DNA of 64,000 nt. Origin: Bacteroidota bacterium (GTDB lineage Bacteria; Bacteroidota; Ignavibacteria; Kryptoniales; JAKASW01). Of the stretch, positions 1-8,700 are shown piece by piece. Numbering within the stretch: the stretch's first letter is position 1; the number at the start of each line of letters is the position of its first letter. The notes under the pieces were generated by a model that was given only the letters and a program-made list of their open reading frames with translations, ran no database searches and had not been told where the DNA came from. The stretch is from NCBI GenBank assembly GCA_021811615.1, contig JAJZNW010000070.1, positions 1-64,000 of the forward strand. The letters are read 5' to 3'. Position numbers and translations under genes: made by a program.

Positions 1-2
1 CT

Positions 3-161
3 GATGAGTGGTTAAATGAATTTGCTTATCACATAAACGTAAGTGCAGCGTCCGTCCTGATAACGTTCGTCGCAGGTGTGATCATCGTCCTGGTCGCAGT
101 CGGTTACCAGGCGCTTAAGGCGGCGACGGCCAATCCTGTTGAATCTTTGAGGTATGAGTGA
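3..161 (+). CDS. FtsX/MacB-type ABC transporter permease, C-terminal end (partial)
   Basis: The open frame enters from the left edge and encodes 52 residues: a short soluble stretch (DEWLNEFAYHINVS), one hydrophobic membrane helix rich in V, I and A, and the ending GYQALKA...ANPVESLRYE. That ending is typical of FtsX/MacB-like permeases of FCB bacteria, which form the membrane part of ABC transporters or mechanotransmission complexes. Only the last transmembrane segment lies in the window, so substrate and ATPase partner cannot be told. A second, degraded copy of the same ending lies at 1868-2059. Short repeats that keep the RYE-stop motif follow directly. Confidence 0.75.
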   Translation, partial: DEWLNEFAYHINVSAASVLITFVAGVIIVLVAVGYQALKAATANPVESLRYE

Positions 162-290
162 TGGCAGTGAAATGCCGTGAACCGGCATCGAAGGGCTGCG
201 ATATGAATGATAGCGAAGTGCGAAGACCCCGCTCTGCGGGGGTAGCACTGAGGCGCTGCGGTATGAGTGAGGACGAAGAGTGCGTAGCAT
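141..290 (+). repeat. Hairpin-bearing repeats at permease 3' end (array 1)
   Basis: Three copies of a core reading CTGCGGTATGAGTGA (with variants) occur with TATGAGTGA/TATGAATGA at 153-161, 202-210 and 262-270. Between cores lie inverted repeats whose arms differ in sequence: TGCCG/CGGCA at 173-187, and CCCCGC/GCGGGG with a 3-nt loop at 227-241. The first core is the natural end of the permease gene (LRYE stop); later cores would encode the same LRYE-stop if read in frame. An equivalent array follows the second permease remnant at 2045-2243. Confidence 0.6.
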
Positions 291-381
291 CAGAAGACCA
301 CCCAGCCCGCGGGAGCTCAGCGTGCACCCTGCTATGCATCGAATCTCCCGGCCCAACATGCCGGTCGGTATCTCACCCCGA

Positions 382-780
382 TCATCGACTGTCGAAATGT
401 GCCCCGATGATTGCGGTGATCGGCTTAGGTTCCCTTGTTGCAGGATCCACTTCCACCGCGAAAGTTGCGAGTGTCACTGCACCGATAGAATACAACGAAT
501 CCTTAGGGCCGAACACCACCGGATTGGTCGCAGTTTCGTTTAACTCACGAAGAGTTATCACCGCTTCACCCAGGAGCCCTCGGTCCCGCCGACCGTCCGC
601 GAGTGTGAACTCGCGTGTGCGCGACGGCTCAATCCCTATCTCTTCCAGGCGGCTTTCGGGAATAAACGTATACAGCGTTCCTTTGTCGATCCGGAACTCT
701 TCCTCGAAGAATCAATTCGGATCTTTTGGATTGGCAACCCTGGCCTTAACCTTGAACATTCCCATTTTCGTGTCTTCCAT
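382..780 (-). pseudogene. Broken retropepsin-like aspartic protease gene
   Basis: Read from ATG at 780, this strand gives a protein closely parallel to the intact copy at 2326-2733 (shared MGMFKVKARVANP, ESRLEEIGIEP, LLGEA, FGPKDSLY, TAIIG). Two lesions are visible. An in-frame TGA stands about 23 codons in, where the other copy has R, and the active-site D-T-G-A of the other copy reads D-K-G-T here. The family (clan AA, retropepsin-like) needs the Asp-Thr/Ser-Gly motif, so this copy should be inactive even if the stop were read through. It is convergent with the permease end at 161. Confidence 0.7.
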
Positions 781-913
781 CCTTTCTTCTCGACGGGAAT
801 TTATGGGGAACCGGAGGGAAAATCGACTGGCAAGCAGAGCGCAGGGAACAAAGGGCGAATCGGGAAAGACGAATAAGTGGAGGGAAGTCCGTGCTGAGAT
901 TATCCTTTGCCCC

Positions 914-1168
914 TCAACGGTAGGCTTCTTTTCTATGCTTGATGCGATAGATCGCTACTTCGTGTTTCTTGTCGTCGATCTCGAAAAGAATACGATATCT
1001 GCCCGCCCGTATTCTGTAGCCCCCGGCATCGGTAAGCTTCTGCACGCCGAATGGTCGTGGAGTAGAGGCAAGCGTTTCGATATGGCGGGAGATCCTCAAG
1101 ACTTCCTTGTCCGGAAGAAGTTGCAGGTCCTTCTGCGCGGAAGGCTTAATGATTATTGCGTAGGCCAC
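914..1168 (-). CDS. RelE/ParE-family toxin of a type II toxin-antitoxin pair
   Basis: This 84-residue protein has the compact RelE/ParE pattern: an N-terminal IIIKPSAQKDLQLLP helix, a middle GVQKLTDAGGYRIRAGRYRILFEID and a C-terminal VAIYRIKHRKEAYR. The GxYRIRxGxYRI(L/V) strand is the family hallmark; RelE-type members cleave ribosome-bound mRNA and ParE-type members poison gyrase, and I cannot tell which applies. It overlaps the upstream antitoxin gene by 23 bp, so the two are translated together. Size and order (antitoxin first) are normal. The pair sits inside decayed accessory DNA, a common place for such modules. Confidence 0.85.
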   Translation of the reverse strand: MAYAIIIKPSAQKDLQLLPDKEVLRISRHIETLASTPRPFGVQKLTDAGGYRIRAGRYRILFEIDDKKHEVAIYRIKHRKEAYR

Positions 1169-1361
1169 GACTCTTCAGATATTGATCCAAAGAAACGTCT
1201 TTCCCCTTCACGCTTTTTGAGTCATCCAGGTCGTACCTGTCTTCTATCAACTCGATTAATTCGGCAAACGCAGGATTATTGCGCAGCGCCTCCCAATCTT
1301 CCCTCGGTATGAGTATGTCGTCTTTTACCATCTTTGCGCGCGACTTTCCTTTTGTTATCAT
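1146..1361 (-). CDS. Antitoxin partner of the RelE/ParE-like toxin
   Basis: This 71-residue, acidic protein reads MITKGKSRAKMVKDDILIPREDW...LIELIEDRYDLDD...SLDQYLKSRGLRNNH. It lies immediately upstream of the toxin and overlaps it by 23 bp, which is the main reason for the call. The acidic central helix and basic C-terminal tail fit Phd/RelB-like antitoxins that wrap their toxin and repress their own promoter. ATG at 1361 has GAGG about 8 nt upstream; an alternative start is the internal Met at 1331. No intact DNA-binding motif is obvious by eye, so the subfamily is left open. Confidence 0.75.
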   Translation of the reverse strand: MITKGKSRAKMVKDDILIPREDWEALRNNPAFAELIELIEDRYDLDDSKSVKGKDVSLDQYLKSRGLRNNH

Positions 1362-1631
1362 CGCTTCGGCCTCACTTGATTCTCTCGAACCAAGTTAATT
1401 TGCCAACCGACCCCAGTCAATACTCGGCTGGCGCGTACAAGGTGCAACGACCGGATCGGGCGACGGGCTTTCCTGGTTCTCCGGTTCGTCATGTCTGGTC
1501 TTCTCTCCTTAAACATGAAAGCGAAATTTGCCGGATAGCGAGCGAATTGAAGACGCCGTCAGGCACGATCAAGCCCGCCACGATGTCTGCCGCCGTGGCG
1601 GTCGCACTGAGAATCGAGTATCCCGGCATGA

Positions 1632-2059
1632 ATGTTGTCAAGATTCTGTTTTCCGATCATGCCCTGCTCTATCTTGTTGACGATGGCCATGGCGAAGAAG
1701 TACTTCGGCAGCGAGAACCCGGTCGGCCGGACAATTACGCTGGACAATTCTCATTCTCTGAAAGTGACCGGAGTCCTGAAGAAGGTCCCGTCCAATTTGA
1801 AACCTTCCGCGAAGCTATTGCCCCGTACGCGTTCATGGACGATCCGGACTAACAGGACCAGCTGTCCGTGAAAATAAATGGGCTCGCGTGGTACGTCATG
1901 AACAACTGGCTCGACGATTTTGCATACAGGATCGACATCAGTGCATTTACATTCATTCTTTCAGCGGCAATCACTTTGTCGATCAAGTTACTCACTGTCG
2001 GCTACCAGGCAATCAAGGCAGCTGCAGCAAATCCGGTGGAGTCACTACGGTATGAGTAA
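1632..2059 (+). pseudogene. Remnant of an FtsX/MacB-like permease with frameshift and internal deletion
   Basis: Two recognisable pieces survive. The first (about 1686-1810) reads MAKKYFGSENPVGRTITLD...VTGVLKKVPSN, the periplasmic core of MacB-like permeases. The second (from about 1868, another frame) reads LAWYVMNNWLDDFAYRIDIS, a membrane helix and ANPVESLRYE, the family C-terminus. In intact members these blocks are separated by well over 200 residues containing further membrane helices; here they are a few tens of bases apart, so the middle is deleted and the frame broken. The C-terminal piece closely resembles that at 3-161, implying duplicated permease genes. Confidence 0.7.
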
Positions 2060-2243
2060 TATCGAAATGTGGAGATCCGTCCGGGGCGGATCGAGGCGCT
2101 GAGGTATGAGTGAGAGCGACGAAATGCCTCGAAGCGGCAGTGTGGTCCACGTTAAGAGCAGACTCGAAATCAGCCTTCGATCGCTTGATTACGTCGGGCT
2201 TGTCGGATTCGCTAATCGGATCGAACCTCTGAGATACGAATGA
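2045..2243 (+). repeat. Hairpin-bearing repeats at permease 3' end (array 2)
   Basis: TATGAGTAA at 2051-2059 is the natural permease end. TATGAGTGA recurs at 2105-2113 and a diverged TACGAATGA at 2235-2243. The spacers hold inverted repeats GATCCG/CGGATC (2074-2092) and TGCC/GGCA (2125-2139). The flanks CGAAATG before a hairpin and TCGAGGCGCTGAGG after it match array 1, although the stem sequences differ. Confidence 0.55.
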
Positions 2244-2325
2244 ATAAATGCATGGATCAAATGGCCGGACGTTCTCACCACGTCCAAATGGTCCGCCGGT
2301 TTCGAGGCTCAATTGGTCCGGCGGG

Positions 2326-2733
2326 TCATTCCTCAGGACGTGAGGCTATGAAGCCCCCGATAATAGCGGCCACCGGTTTGAGTTTGCCGGTCGCCGGGTC
2401 CGCCTCGACACCGAAGTTTTCGAGCGTAGTTGCGCCAAGAAGATACAAGGAGTCTTTCGGTCCGAAGATCACCATACAAGTTAGAGTTTCCTTCAAATCG
2501 GGTACAGTGATGGACGCCTCGCCGAGTAAACGGCGCTCTCGCTGCCCGTCAGCCAAGATTAATTCCCTGGTATGCAGGGGCTTGATGCCGATTTCTTCTA
2601 AACGATTTTCGGGAACAAAGCTGTGCAGCGCCCCCGTGTCGACCCAGAAGTCTTCCTCGAAATACCTCTTCGGGTCGGCAGGATTGGCGACCCTTGCTTT
2701 AACCTTGAACATGCCCATTTTCGTCTCTCCCAT
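2326..2733 (-). CDS. Retropepsin-like aspartic protease (clan AA)
   Basis: The product is about 135 residues, the size of single-domain bacterial retropepsin-like proteins, which act as homodimers. The active-site motif is visible as FWVDTGALHSFVPE, followed by a flap-like stretch (ELILADGQRERRLLGEA), a VIFGPKDSLYLLGATTLENFG segment equivalent to the hydrophobic LLG motif, and a short tail. No signal peptide is seen, so a cytosolic role is likely; the natural substrate is unknown. ATG at 2733 matches the start of the broken copy at 780; a Met six codons on has a better-spaced GGGAGAG. It is a paralogue of the pseudogene at 382-780. Confidence 0.75.
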   Translation of the reverse strand: MGETKMGMFKVKARVANPADPKRYFEEDFWVDTGALHSFVPENRLEEIGIKPLHTRELILADGQRERRLLGEASITVPDLKETLTCMVIFGPKDSLYLLGATTLENFGVEADPATGKLKPVAAIIGGFIASRPEE

Positions 2734-3069
2734 CCTTTCCTCTCGGCAGCAATTTAGCAGCGGGTGAACGGCAAAACAACAACCGAGCAAATGGCGCAAT
2801 GCAAGATCACGCAGCGCGCCATGCTCCTTGCGCTACGCTCCTGGCTCCCCTCTGCTGCTGGGGAGTTCTACTTCCTAAGCCGGTCGTTGGCCATCCATCA
2901 AACGCGAGGCACTATGAGTTAAATGCAGTTCAGCCTTTACAGACGGCAAGTGACTTACGCGTTTGACTTTTGAGTTTCCTCGGGGTAATTTCTTCACGAG
3001 ACATTAGGGCGAATACAGTCAGGGCAGCACCAGATCCGTGAACATAACAATCCAACACAGGAGGCATAT

Positions 3070-4404
3070 ATGCGTCGTGTCAATCATCTTCTGTTTGTGC
3101 TGATCGGCGTCGTCGGTCTGACAATGGCCGGTTGCAGCAAGAACGAATCCACAACCGCCTCGGAAGCCGACAAATCCAAAGCGGTGGAGAGAGTGGATCA
3201 AGCCAACCAAATCCTGGTTCCGAAATTGGCGATTTTAATCTCAACGCAGACTCCGGATACTTCTCTTATGAATATGTCTGCAGCGAAATCTTTGTACGAG
3301 GAAGCACTGTCGTATGATCCGGACAATCAGGATGCGCATTTTGGCGTGGCGGTATCAGAACTCATCACAGCGTTTGCGGATCCGTCGCTCCAGTCTGCTC
3401 TTGGCAAGAGTGGAGCTAATGCAGGTCCGGGTGCGTTCAGCACGGTGTTCAAAAATAAGACCGGCCTGGCGGGACTCAGTTCCGTTGTCGAGAAACAATT
3501 TCAATCCACGACAAGATCGCTTATAGCTCCCGCATTTATGCTCCAATTGCGCAAACCCTTCGCTGTCCAGGCGGCTACGGAGCCGGTAAGCTATTATCAG
3601 GGAATAGTTGAGAACAAGATTCTGCCGTCGATCTCGGACGCTATTACCCATTTGAATGAAGTCACAAAGCATTCCGACTTCGCGTTCTACATCACGCCGT
3701 CCCAGCTGGGTGAGCAGGTTGGCGACTCCATTCGTATCGGCCTCACTGAGGTTTATGCGGTCCTGGCTGTGTGCCAGCTTGTCGATGCAGGCGCATCGGC
3801 GTTTGTGTCGTACAACCTCGACTATAATCCCACGGATGGTGCAGCCGTGAAACAAGCGTGGACTTCGGGATCTGCTTTCTTCGCATTGAGAAACGGCGGC
3901 GCGCAAAGAATGAAAGACACAAAGACAAATCTGCTCGGTGCGCTTGCAAGCGTAAAGAGCGGATTACAATTCCTGCAGCAGCATCCTGGAGGTGGCATCA
4001 TTCCGTACAGGCCTGAAGACCAGATTCAGCTGGCTATGATATCCTCCGTGATTGATTCACTCACCGCGGTGATGTCTGGCCCCGTTCAGATTACCGAAGA
4101 TATTAACGGTGACGGCATGCAGGAGTCGTTAAGGTTGGATATGTCCAAGCTATTCGACAATGCCATACCTGATTTCAAAACGAAGATGCCTGCATATACG
4201 GTCGGCGTTTCGCTTAATAACGGCTACTACGACGCCGTTCTCACCTGGCAGGCGACATCGTTCACATCGTGGACTATTCCCGACCCGTCATTTAATGGAC
4301 TCTTTCCGGCGATCACCACCGACCAGCAATTCAAGCAGACGTTCGGTATAACCGCAGCTTCATGGCAGCAATCGGTTGTCATACCGGGCAACATGGGTGT
4401 ATAG
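3070..4404 (+). CDS. Lipoprotein with TPR-like segment, function unknown
   Basis: The 444-residue protein starts with a lipoprotein signal: MRRVNHLL, a hydrophobic core and lipobox TMAGC with Cys22. A TPR-like stretch (SAAKSLYEEALSYDPDNQDAHFGVAVSEL) follows near residues 75-105, and a D-rich INGDGMQES stretch near residue 345 looks like a calcium-binding loop. RBS AGGAGG stands 7 nt before the ATG. It overlaps the next gene (an outer-membrane beta-barrel candidate) by 29 bp, suggesting a two-gene envelope operon. I do not recognise a named family; a periplasm-facing scaffold or cell-surface lipoprotein is possible. Confidence 0.7.
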   Translation: MRRVNHLLFVLIGVVGLTMAGCSKNESTTASEADKSKAVERVDQANQILVPKLAILISTQTPDTSLMNMSAAKSLYEEALSYDPDNQDAHFGVAVSELITAFADPSLQSALGKSGANAGPGAFSTVFKNKTGLAGLSSVVEKQFQSTTRSLIAPAFMLQLRKPFAVQAATEPVSYYQGIVENKILPSISDAITHLNEVTKHSDFAFYITPSQLGEQVGDSIRIGLTEVYAVLAVCQLVDAGASAFVSYNLDYNPTDGAAVKQAWTSGSAFFALRNGGAQRMKDTKTNLLGALASVKSGLQFLQQHPGGGIIPYRPEDQIQLAMISSVIDSLTAVMSGPVQITEDINGDGMQESLRLDMSKLFDNAIPDFKTKMPAYTVGVSLNNGYYDAVLTWQATSFTSWTIPDPSFNGLFPAITTDQQFKQTFGITAASWQQSVVIPGNMGV

Positions 4405-5908
4405 AAAGAGCTGCATCTGTGACCGGCCGCGATCTCATTGGTTGTGGCCGGTTACGGTTTTTATCCTTACGATTGTCGCGAATCATCCCGCGAGCGCTCA
4501 GGAGATATTGCCGCTGTTTCAGCCGGGCGATGGAGCTTCCATGGGTATGGGCGGAAACCCGTTTCCTGCTGCGACCGGCGGTGTCTCATCATTTCTTTCC
4601 GGAAGGAGCAATAACAACGTATACGTCAGCCTGGAGTATCGGACTGACGATATTTATCGAGAAACACGGCTTGACGGATCCGAGACAATGCTGCGGGGAG
4701 ATTACAGGCGCCTCAGTCTTTCGGTCCCACTCTCCGATTCTCTCCTCTCGGCAAAGTTAGGCGTCAGCATCACCTCCTCAGGTTCCAGCGCATTGATTGA
4801 TGAATCTCCTTCCGAGCAGGCAGGCTATACAGGTGAGCATAACACCGTGTCTGTCAGTTATGAGATGCGTCCTTTCCCATCAATGCATCTCCAGGCCGCA
4901 TTCGGTCGGCGCTACGATGCCATGCGGTTTCCGGGGAACTACGAGGGTACGATCTCATTTTTCATCCCGGGGGGAATTACCGTGAGAGGGAAGCTCGGTA
5001 GCTGGGACTATTCGGAAGCCTTACAAATCGGAATCACAGATGTCCAGGGAATCCTCCCGCTGGATTACGTTCGTAGAGGTTGGGAGATTTCAGCCGATCT
5101 GCCATTAGAGAATCTTCAACTCGCGGGATTCGTGCGGGAGGACTTTTTCTCATCCGGTGCAAATCCGTCGCGCGACTACGACACGAGGTTTGTCCCCGAT
5201 GGAACGGGTCTCGGTATCGGCGTTCGGGGCGCCGCTGCAATTGGCGGAAACCGTAGAGTGCTTTTGTCGGTGAACGGTGAGAGGATCGATGGAAGCGGCG
5301 TGTTTTATTCGGCAGGTCAGAAATACGGTGAGATAGATAAGTTTGAACTCTTGAATCTCTCACTGATCGGAGGGTTTGAGCAGACTTTCGACTCAGGTGG
5401 GCTTCTCGAAGCAGACTTGACCTGGCGGCAGATCGGCGGTTCGCTGGAAGGTGAGGCGGAGAACTGGCCCTTCGTCAGCATTCTCGTATCACCGATTCCC
5501 GTCCGCGAAAATGTGAATCTAAATGGAAGCATCTCGTTCTGTCAGCTTCACGCGGGAGGAGATATACCCGTGGCGAAATTTCTACGGCTGAGTCTGGGGG
5601 CGAGTGCCATCAGGTTGTTTCCGAAGGTGACGATGGATTCATGGGAATCGAAGTATTTGGTTTTTGGAGTAAGGGGATACAAGGCGCGTAGTCTGAATAC
5701 GCGTTTCGTCGACGCGGCTATCGTCTCAGCCGGGGGACAGGTAAGTCTCCTTTCGTTTGTTTTGAATTACAGCATCACGCAACTCGTTCCGATCCGAATT
5801 GCCAAAACGCAAAGTCAAGGAGATGGTCTCACTCCAGCTTCAACGTCGCCGGTCACTCACAGCTCTGGCGGGCTCTTTCAATCCGTGACACTTTCTTACG
5901 AGTTCTGA
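4376..5908 (+). CDS. Outer-membrane beta-barrel-like protein, function unknown
   Basis: The frame encodes up to 510 residues with a signal peptide near its N-terminus (WPVTVFILTIVANHPASAQ). The remainder is rich in alternating polar/hydrophobic strands and ends VTLSYEF, with a terminal aromatic residue as in outer-membrane barrels. A glycine-rich start to the mature part (GDGASMGMGGNPFPAATGG) resembles PorV/FadL-like barrels of FCB bacteria, but I cannot confirm a family. The start is uncertain: the longest form begins at TTG 4376 inside the previous gene, and GTG 4397 is an alternative. It is cotranscribed with the upstream lipoprotein. Confidence 0.6.
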   Translation: MSYRATWVYRKSCICDRPRSHWLWPVTVFILTIVANHPASAQEILPLFQPGDGASMGMGGNPFPAATGGVSSFLSGRSNNNVYVSLEYRTDDIYRETRLDGSETMLRGDYRRLSLSVPLSDSLLSAKLGVSITSSGSSALIDESPSEQAGYTGEHNTVSVSYEMRPFPSMHLQAAFGRRYDAMRFPGNYEGTISFFIPGGITVRGKLGSWDYSEALQIGITDVQGILPLDYVRRGWEISADLPLENLQLAGFVREDFFSSGANPSRDYDTRFVPDGTGLGIGVRGAAAIGGNRRVLLSVNGERIDGSGVFYSAGQKYGEIDKFELLNLSLIGGFEQTFDSGGLLEADLTWRQIGGSLEGEAENWPFVSILVSPIPVRENVNLNGSISFCQLHAGGDIPVAKFLRLSLGASAIRLFPKVTMDSWESKYLVFGVRGYKARSLNTRFVDAAIVSAGGQVSLLSFVLNYSITQLVPIRIAKTQSQGDGLTPASTSPVTHSSGGLFQSVTLSYEF

Positions 5909-6147
5909 AGCAGGCAGATTACATCCATCTCTTCGTATTCAACAGGAAGCATGCTATCTCCGCCACCCGGCCGTCAACAACCGTTGATGAGGCTGCCCCC
6001 GCCCGAATTGGTGACTCACTTGCGCGATTTCTGCTTGACTTACCGGGCGGACTGCGTTATCGTTCCTTGCGAGAACCGCAGCCTGGTCAGCCCGTTTCCG
6101 CAGTCTGCGGCCGAAGGGTCAAATAATCAATGGAAGGTCCCCGGGTC

Positions 6148-8229
6148 ATGAACAGAATTATACCATCCTTTCAATTCATCAGAGTCCGAAATCATGCGGG
6201 TAACAACACGCTCCTTGCATTCGGACTGCTCCTTTTTTTGTCCTCTGTCCTATTTGTCGCTGCCCGAGCTGAGGCTCAGATCGGCCGAAAGAGGATACAA
6301 GTCTTCAGCCTTAGCGATGTGCGGCTTCTCCCCGGTCCGTTCAGGCATGCTCAGGAAATGGACGAACGCTACTTGCTTGAATTAGACCCAGATCGGCTCC
6401 TCGCACCGTACTTCAAAACGGCGGGACTTAAGCCAAAGGCCGAACAATACGGAGGCTGGGAATCGACGCAGCTTTCAGGAGCGATCCTCGGCCATTATTT
6501 ATCCGCGGCTTCGATGATGTACGCAGCAACGGGTAATCCTAAGCTGAAGGAGAGGGTCGATTATATAGTCGCTCAGTTGGGCAAATGCCAGGCGGCGCTC
6601 GGTACGGGGTACCTAGAAGCGCGGCCGAAAACCGCCTACGTAACCACAAAGTCTCGAAGGCACAAAGAACAACTCTCGGTTCTGCATCAATTGAGCTGAC
6701 TTGGTGTCTTGGTGACTTCGTGGTTAGACTTTTCGGCCAGCATCCTAGGCGGCATCCCCGATGGCGTGGAGCTTTGGAAGAAAGTGGAGAATGGCGAAAT
6801 CGTGGCACAGAGTTTCAGCCTGGACAGCGTGTGGTCGCCGTGGTATAACCTTCATAAGGCTTTCGCCGGCCTCCGCGACGCTTATCGGTATACCGGCAAC
6901 AACGAGGCAAAGGATGTGATGGTTAAGTTCGGAGACTGGGCGGTCGGCCTTTCAAGTCATCTGACCGATTCTCAATTCAGGGAGATGATCGTTTGCGAGT
7001 ACGGAGGCATGAACGAGGTGATGGCCGACCTCTACCAGATGACCGGCGAAAAGAAATTTCTCGATCTCGCAGAACGCTTCAACGATCAAAAACTCTTCAA
7101 GCCCCTCGAGATGGGTGTCGATTCGCTGGACGGCAACCATGTCAATATGCAGATACCGAAGATCATCGGAGCGGCAAAAGAATATGAAGTCGACGGCAGT
7201 GGTGCCATGAAAGACGTCGCCGACTATTTCTGGAAGGAAGTCACCGAAAAGAGAATCTACATCAACGGCGAAATGGGGGACAACGAATACTTTCACAAGA
7301 TCGCCGATCTCCCCGATGAGACGAACAAGGCGTCGGGCGAGACATGCAACGTCTACAACATGCTGAAGCTCACACGTCACCTTATGGAGTGGGATCCTGA
7401 GGCGGTCTACGCCGAATACTACGAGCGCGCGCTCTATAACGATATCCTCGCTTCGCAGGACCCGAAGACCGGGATGATGACTTACTTCATATCGCTCGAG
7501 CCGGGTTTCTTCAAAACGTTCAGCACGCCGTTCAATTCATTCTGGTGCTGCGTCGGCACCGGTATGGAAAACCATTCGAAGTACGGAAGATTCATTTACA
7601 TGCACAACGGCGACAGCCTGTACGTGAACCTTTTCATACCGTCGGTCCTCAACTGGAAGGAGAAGGGAATGACTGTTCGGCAGGAAACCCGGTTCCCGGA
7701 ATCACAGGAGACCGCACTACTACTGAAGATGGAACATAGTCAGAAGTTGACGTTGGAGATACGCCATCCCTGGTGGGCAGGAGCAGGCTTTGCCATCGAA
7801 GTCAACGGAAAGAGAGTCACTAACGCGGGGAAGGCAGGGAGCTACGTGAGCGTGTCGCGCGTGTGGCATAACGGCGATAAGGTATCGATCATTCTCCCGA
7901 TGCGGCTTCGAGTCGAACCTATGGCCGGCGACAGCGGCAAAGTCGCGATCATGTACGGCCCGATCGTCATGGCGGGCGAGCTGGGTGGTTACGTCCCGCT
8001 CCCATACGCGAAAGACAATAACCAGTTCTTCGATATGCCCGATGTAAGTGTGCCCGGTCTTGCCATCGAAGGTAAGCCGGTTAACGAGTGGTTGAAGCCT
8101 GTTGCCGGTCATCCGCTTCATTTCAAGACCGTCGGCGTCGGCAGGCCGAACGATGTAGAACTGAAGCCCCTCTATGAGATAAGCCATCAGCATTATACCG
8201 TCTACTGGGATATTGTCCGGCCGGATTAG
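6148..8229 (+). pseudogene. GH127-family glycoside hydrolase gene split by a MITE-like insertion
   Basis: Two same-frame pieces make one GH127 (beta-L-arabinofuranosidase-like) protein. The N-part has a signal peptide and the motifs LLPGPFRHAQEMDERYLL and GGWESTQLSGAILGHYLSA. The C-part carries ETCNVYN and FWCCVGTGMENHSKYG, which match the Glu and three Cys ligands of the family's zinc-dependent active site. The break falls inside LGTGYL/GGIPDGVELW. Removing 132 bp (one element plus one CTAG) restores that motif exactly and gives a 649-residue protein of normal size. The insert keeps the frame but brings one TGA at 6697-6699. Function is probably lost, or the halves are made separately. RBS GGAAGG supports ATG 6148. 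Confidence 0.85.
6617..6744 (+). mobile_element. MITE-like palindromic element, copy A (128 bp)
   Basis: A 128-bp non-coding element flanked by a 4-bp direct repeat CTAG (6613-6616 and 6745-6748). The ends are imperfect inverted repeats (AAGCGCGGCCGAAA and the complement of GATGCTGGCCGAAA). The interior continues the symmetry: TAACCACAAAGTC on the left, TAACCACGAAGTC on the right in reverse, so the whole can fold into one long hairpin. Copy B at 23798-23925 has the same length in opposite orientation; my hand alignment shows about 10 differences. It has no transposase and would need one supplied in trans. Confidence 0.8.
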
Positions 8230-8700
8230 CGCTGCACCGGGCGTTTCTAATTGCGGCTCACCTCTACCGGTTTCATATTCTGAGTGGCGTCGATTTCAAT
8301 CGATGCCTCTTTTGGGACAGCCTCAAGGTTAACTGAGCGCGGCCGGTTCCGCCGGCACCCTGTCGTACCTAAACATGCGTGTGGTATCGGCGGTGTCGGG
8401 TCTTTCCCCCGGGTCCGCAAAGGCCTGGACGGCTCTGAAGGCCAATTACATTGGGACTAAGACGAGACTAAGCCGGTTCTGAGCACCGTCTCATTCCTTC
8501 CTGTTTTGCCTTCTCGCTGCATGACTGTCGTTTGTGCCGCTAAACTAATGTTGAGTGTGGCGGCGCGGCGAAGGTATAAGGTGCTCTGTACGTACTCGTG
8601 TGGCTGAGTGGATCTGCGTCCCCGAAAACCAATCGGCTTACTGACACATGGGCGAATTCCTCTTTATATTTATGTGTTAATATTCTGAAAGGACATTGAA
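8230..8700. other. 471-bp intergenic stretch, no gene seen
   Basis: No frame here looks coding. It holds two short inverted repeats: TCGAT/ATCGA around 8287-8300, followed by CTCTTTTGGG, a possible weak terminator for the GH127 gene; and GCCGG/CCGGC at 8342-8356. The last 60 bases before the next ATG are AT-rich (TTTATATTTATGTGTTAATATT) and probably contain its promoter, but no clear -35 box is seen. Confidence 0.4.

Noticed and set aside
158-1312. A 384-codon plus-strand open frame
   Set aside because: It runs antisense through the protease pseudogene and the toxin-antitoxin genes and through the hairpin repeats; composition is Ser/Arg-rich with no domain, so it is a shadow.
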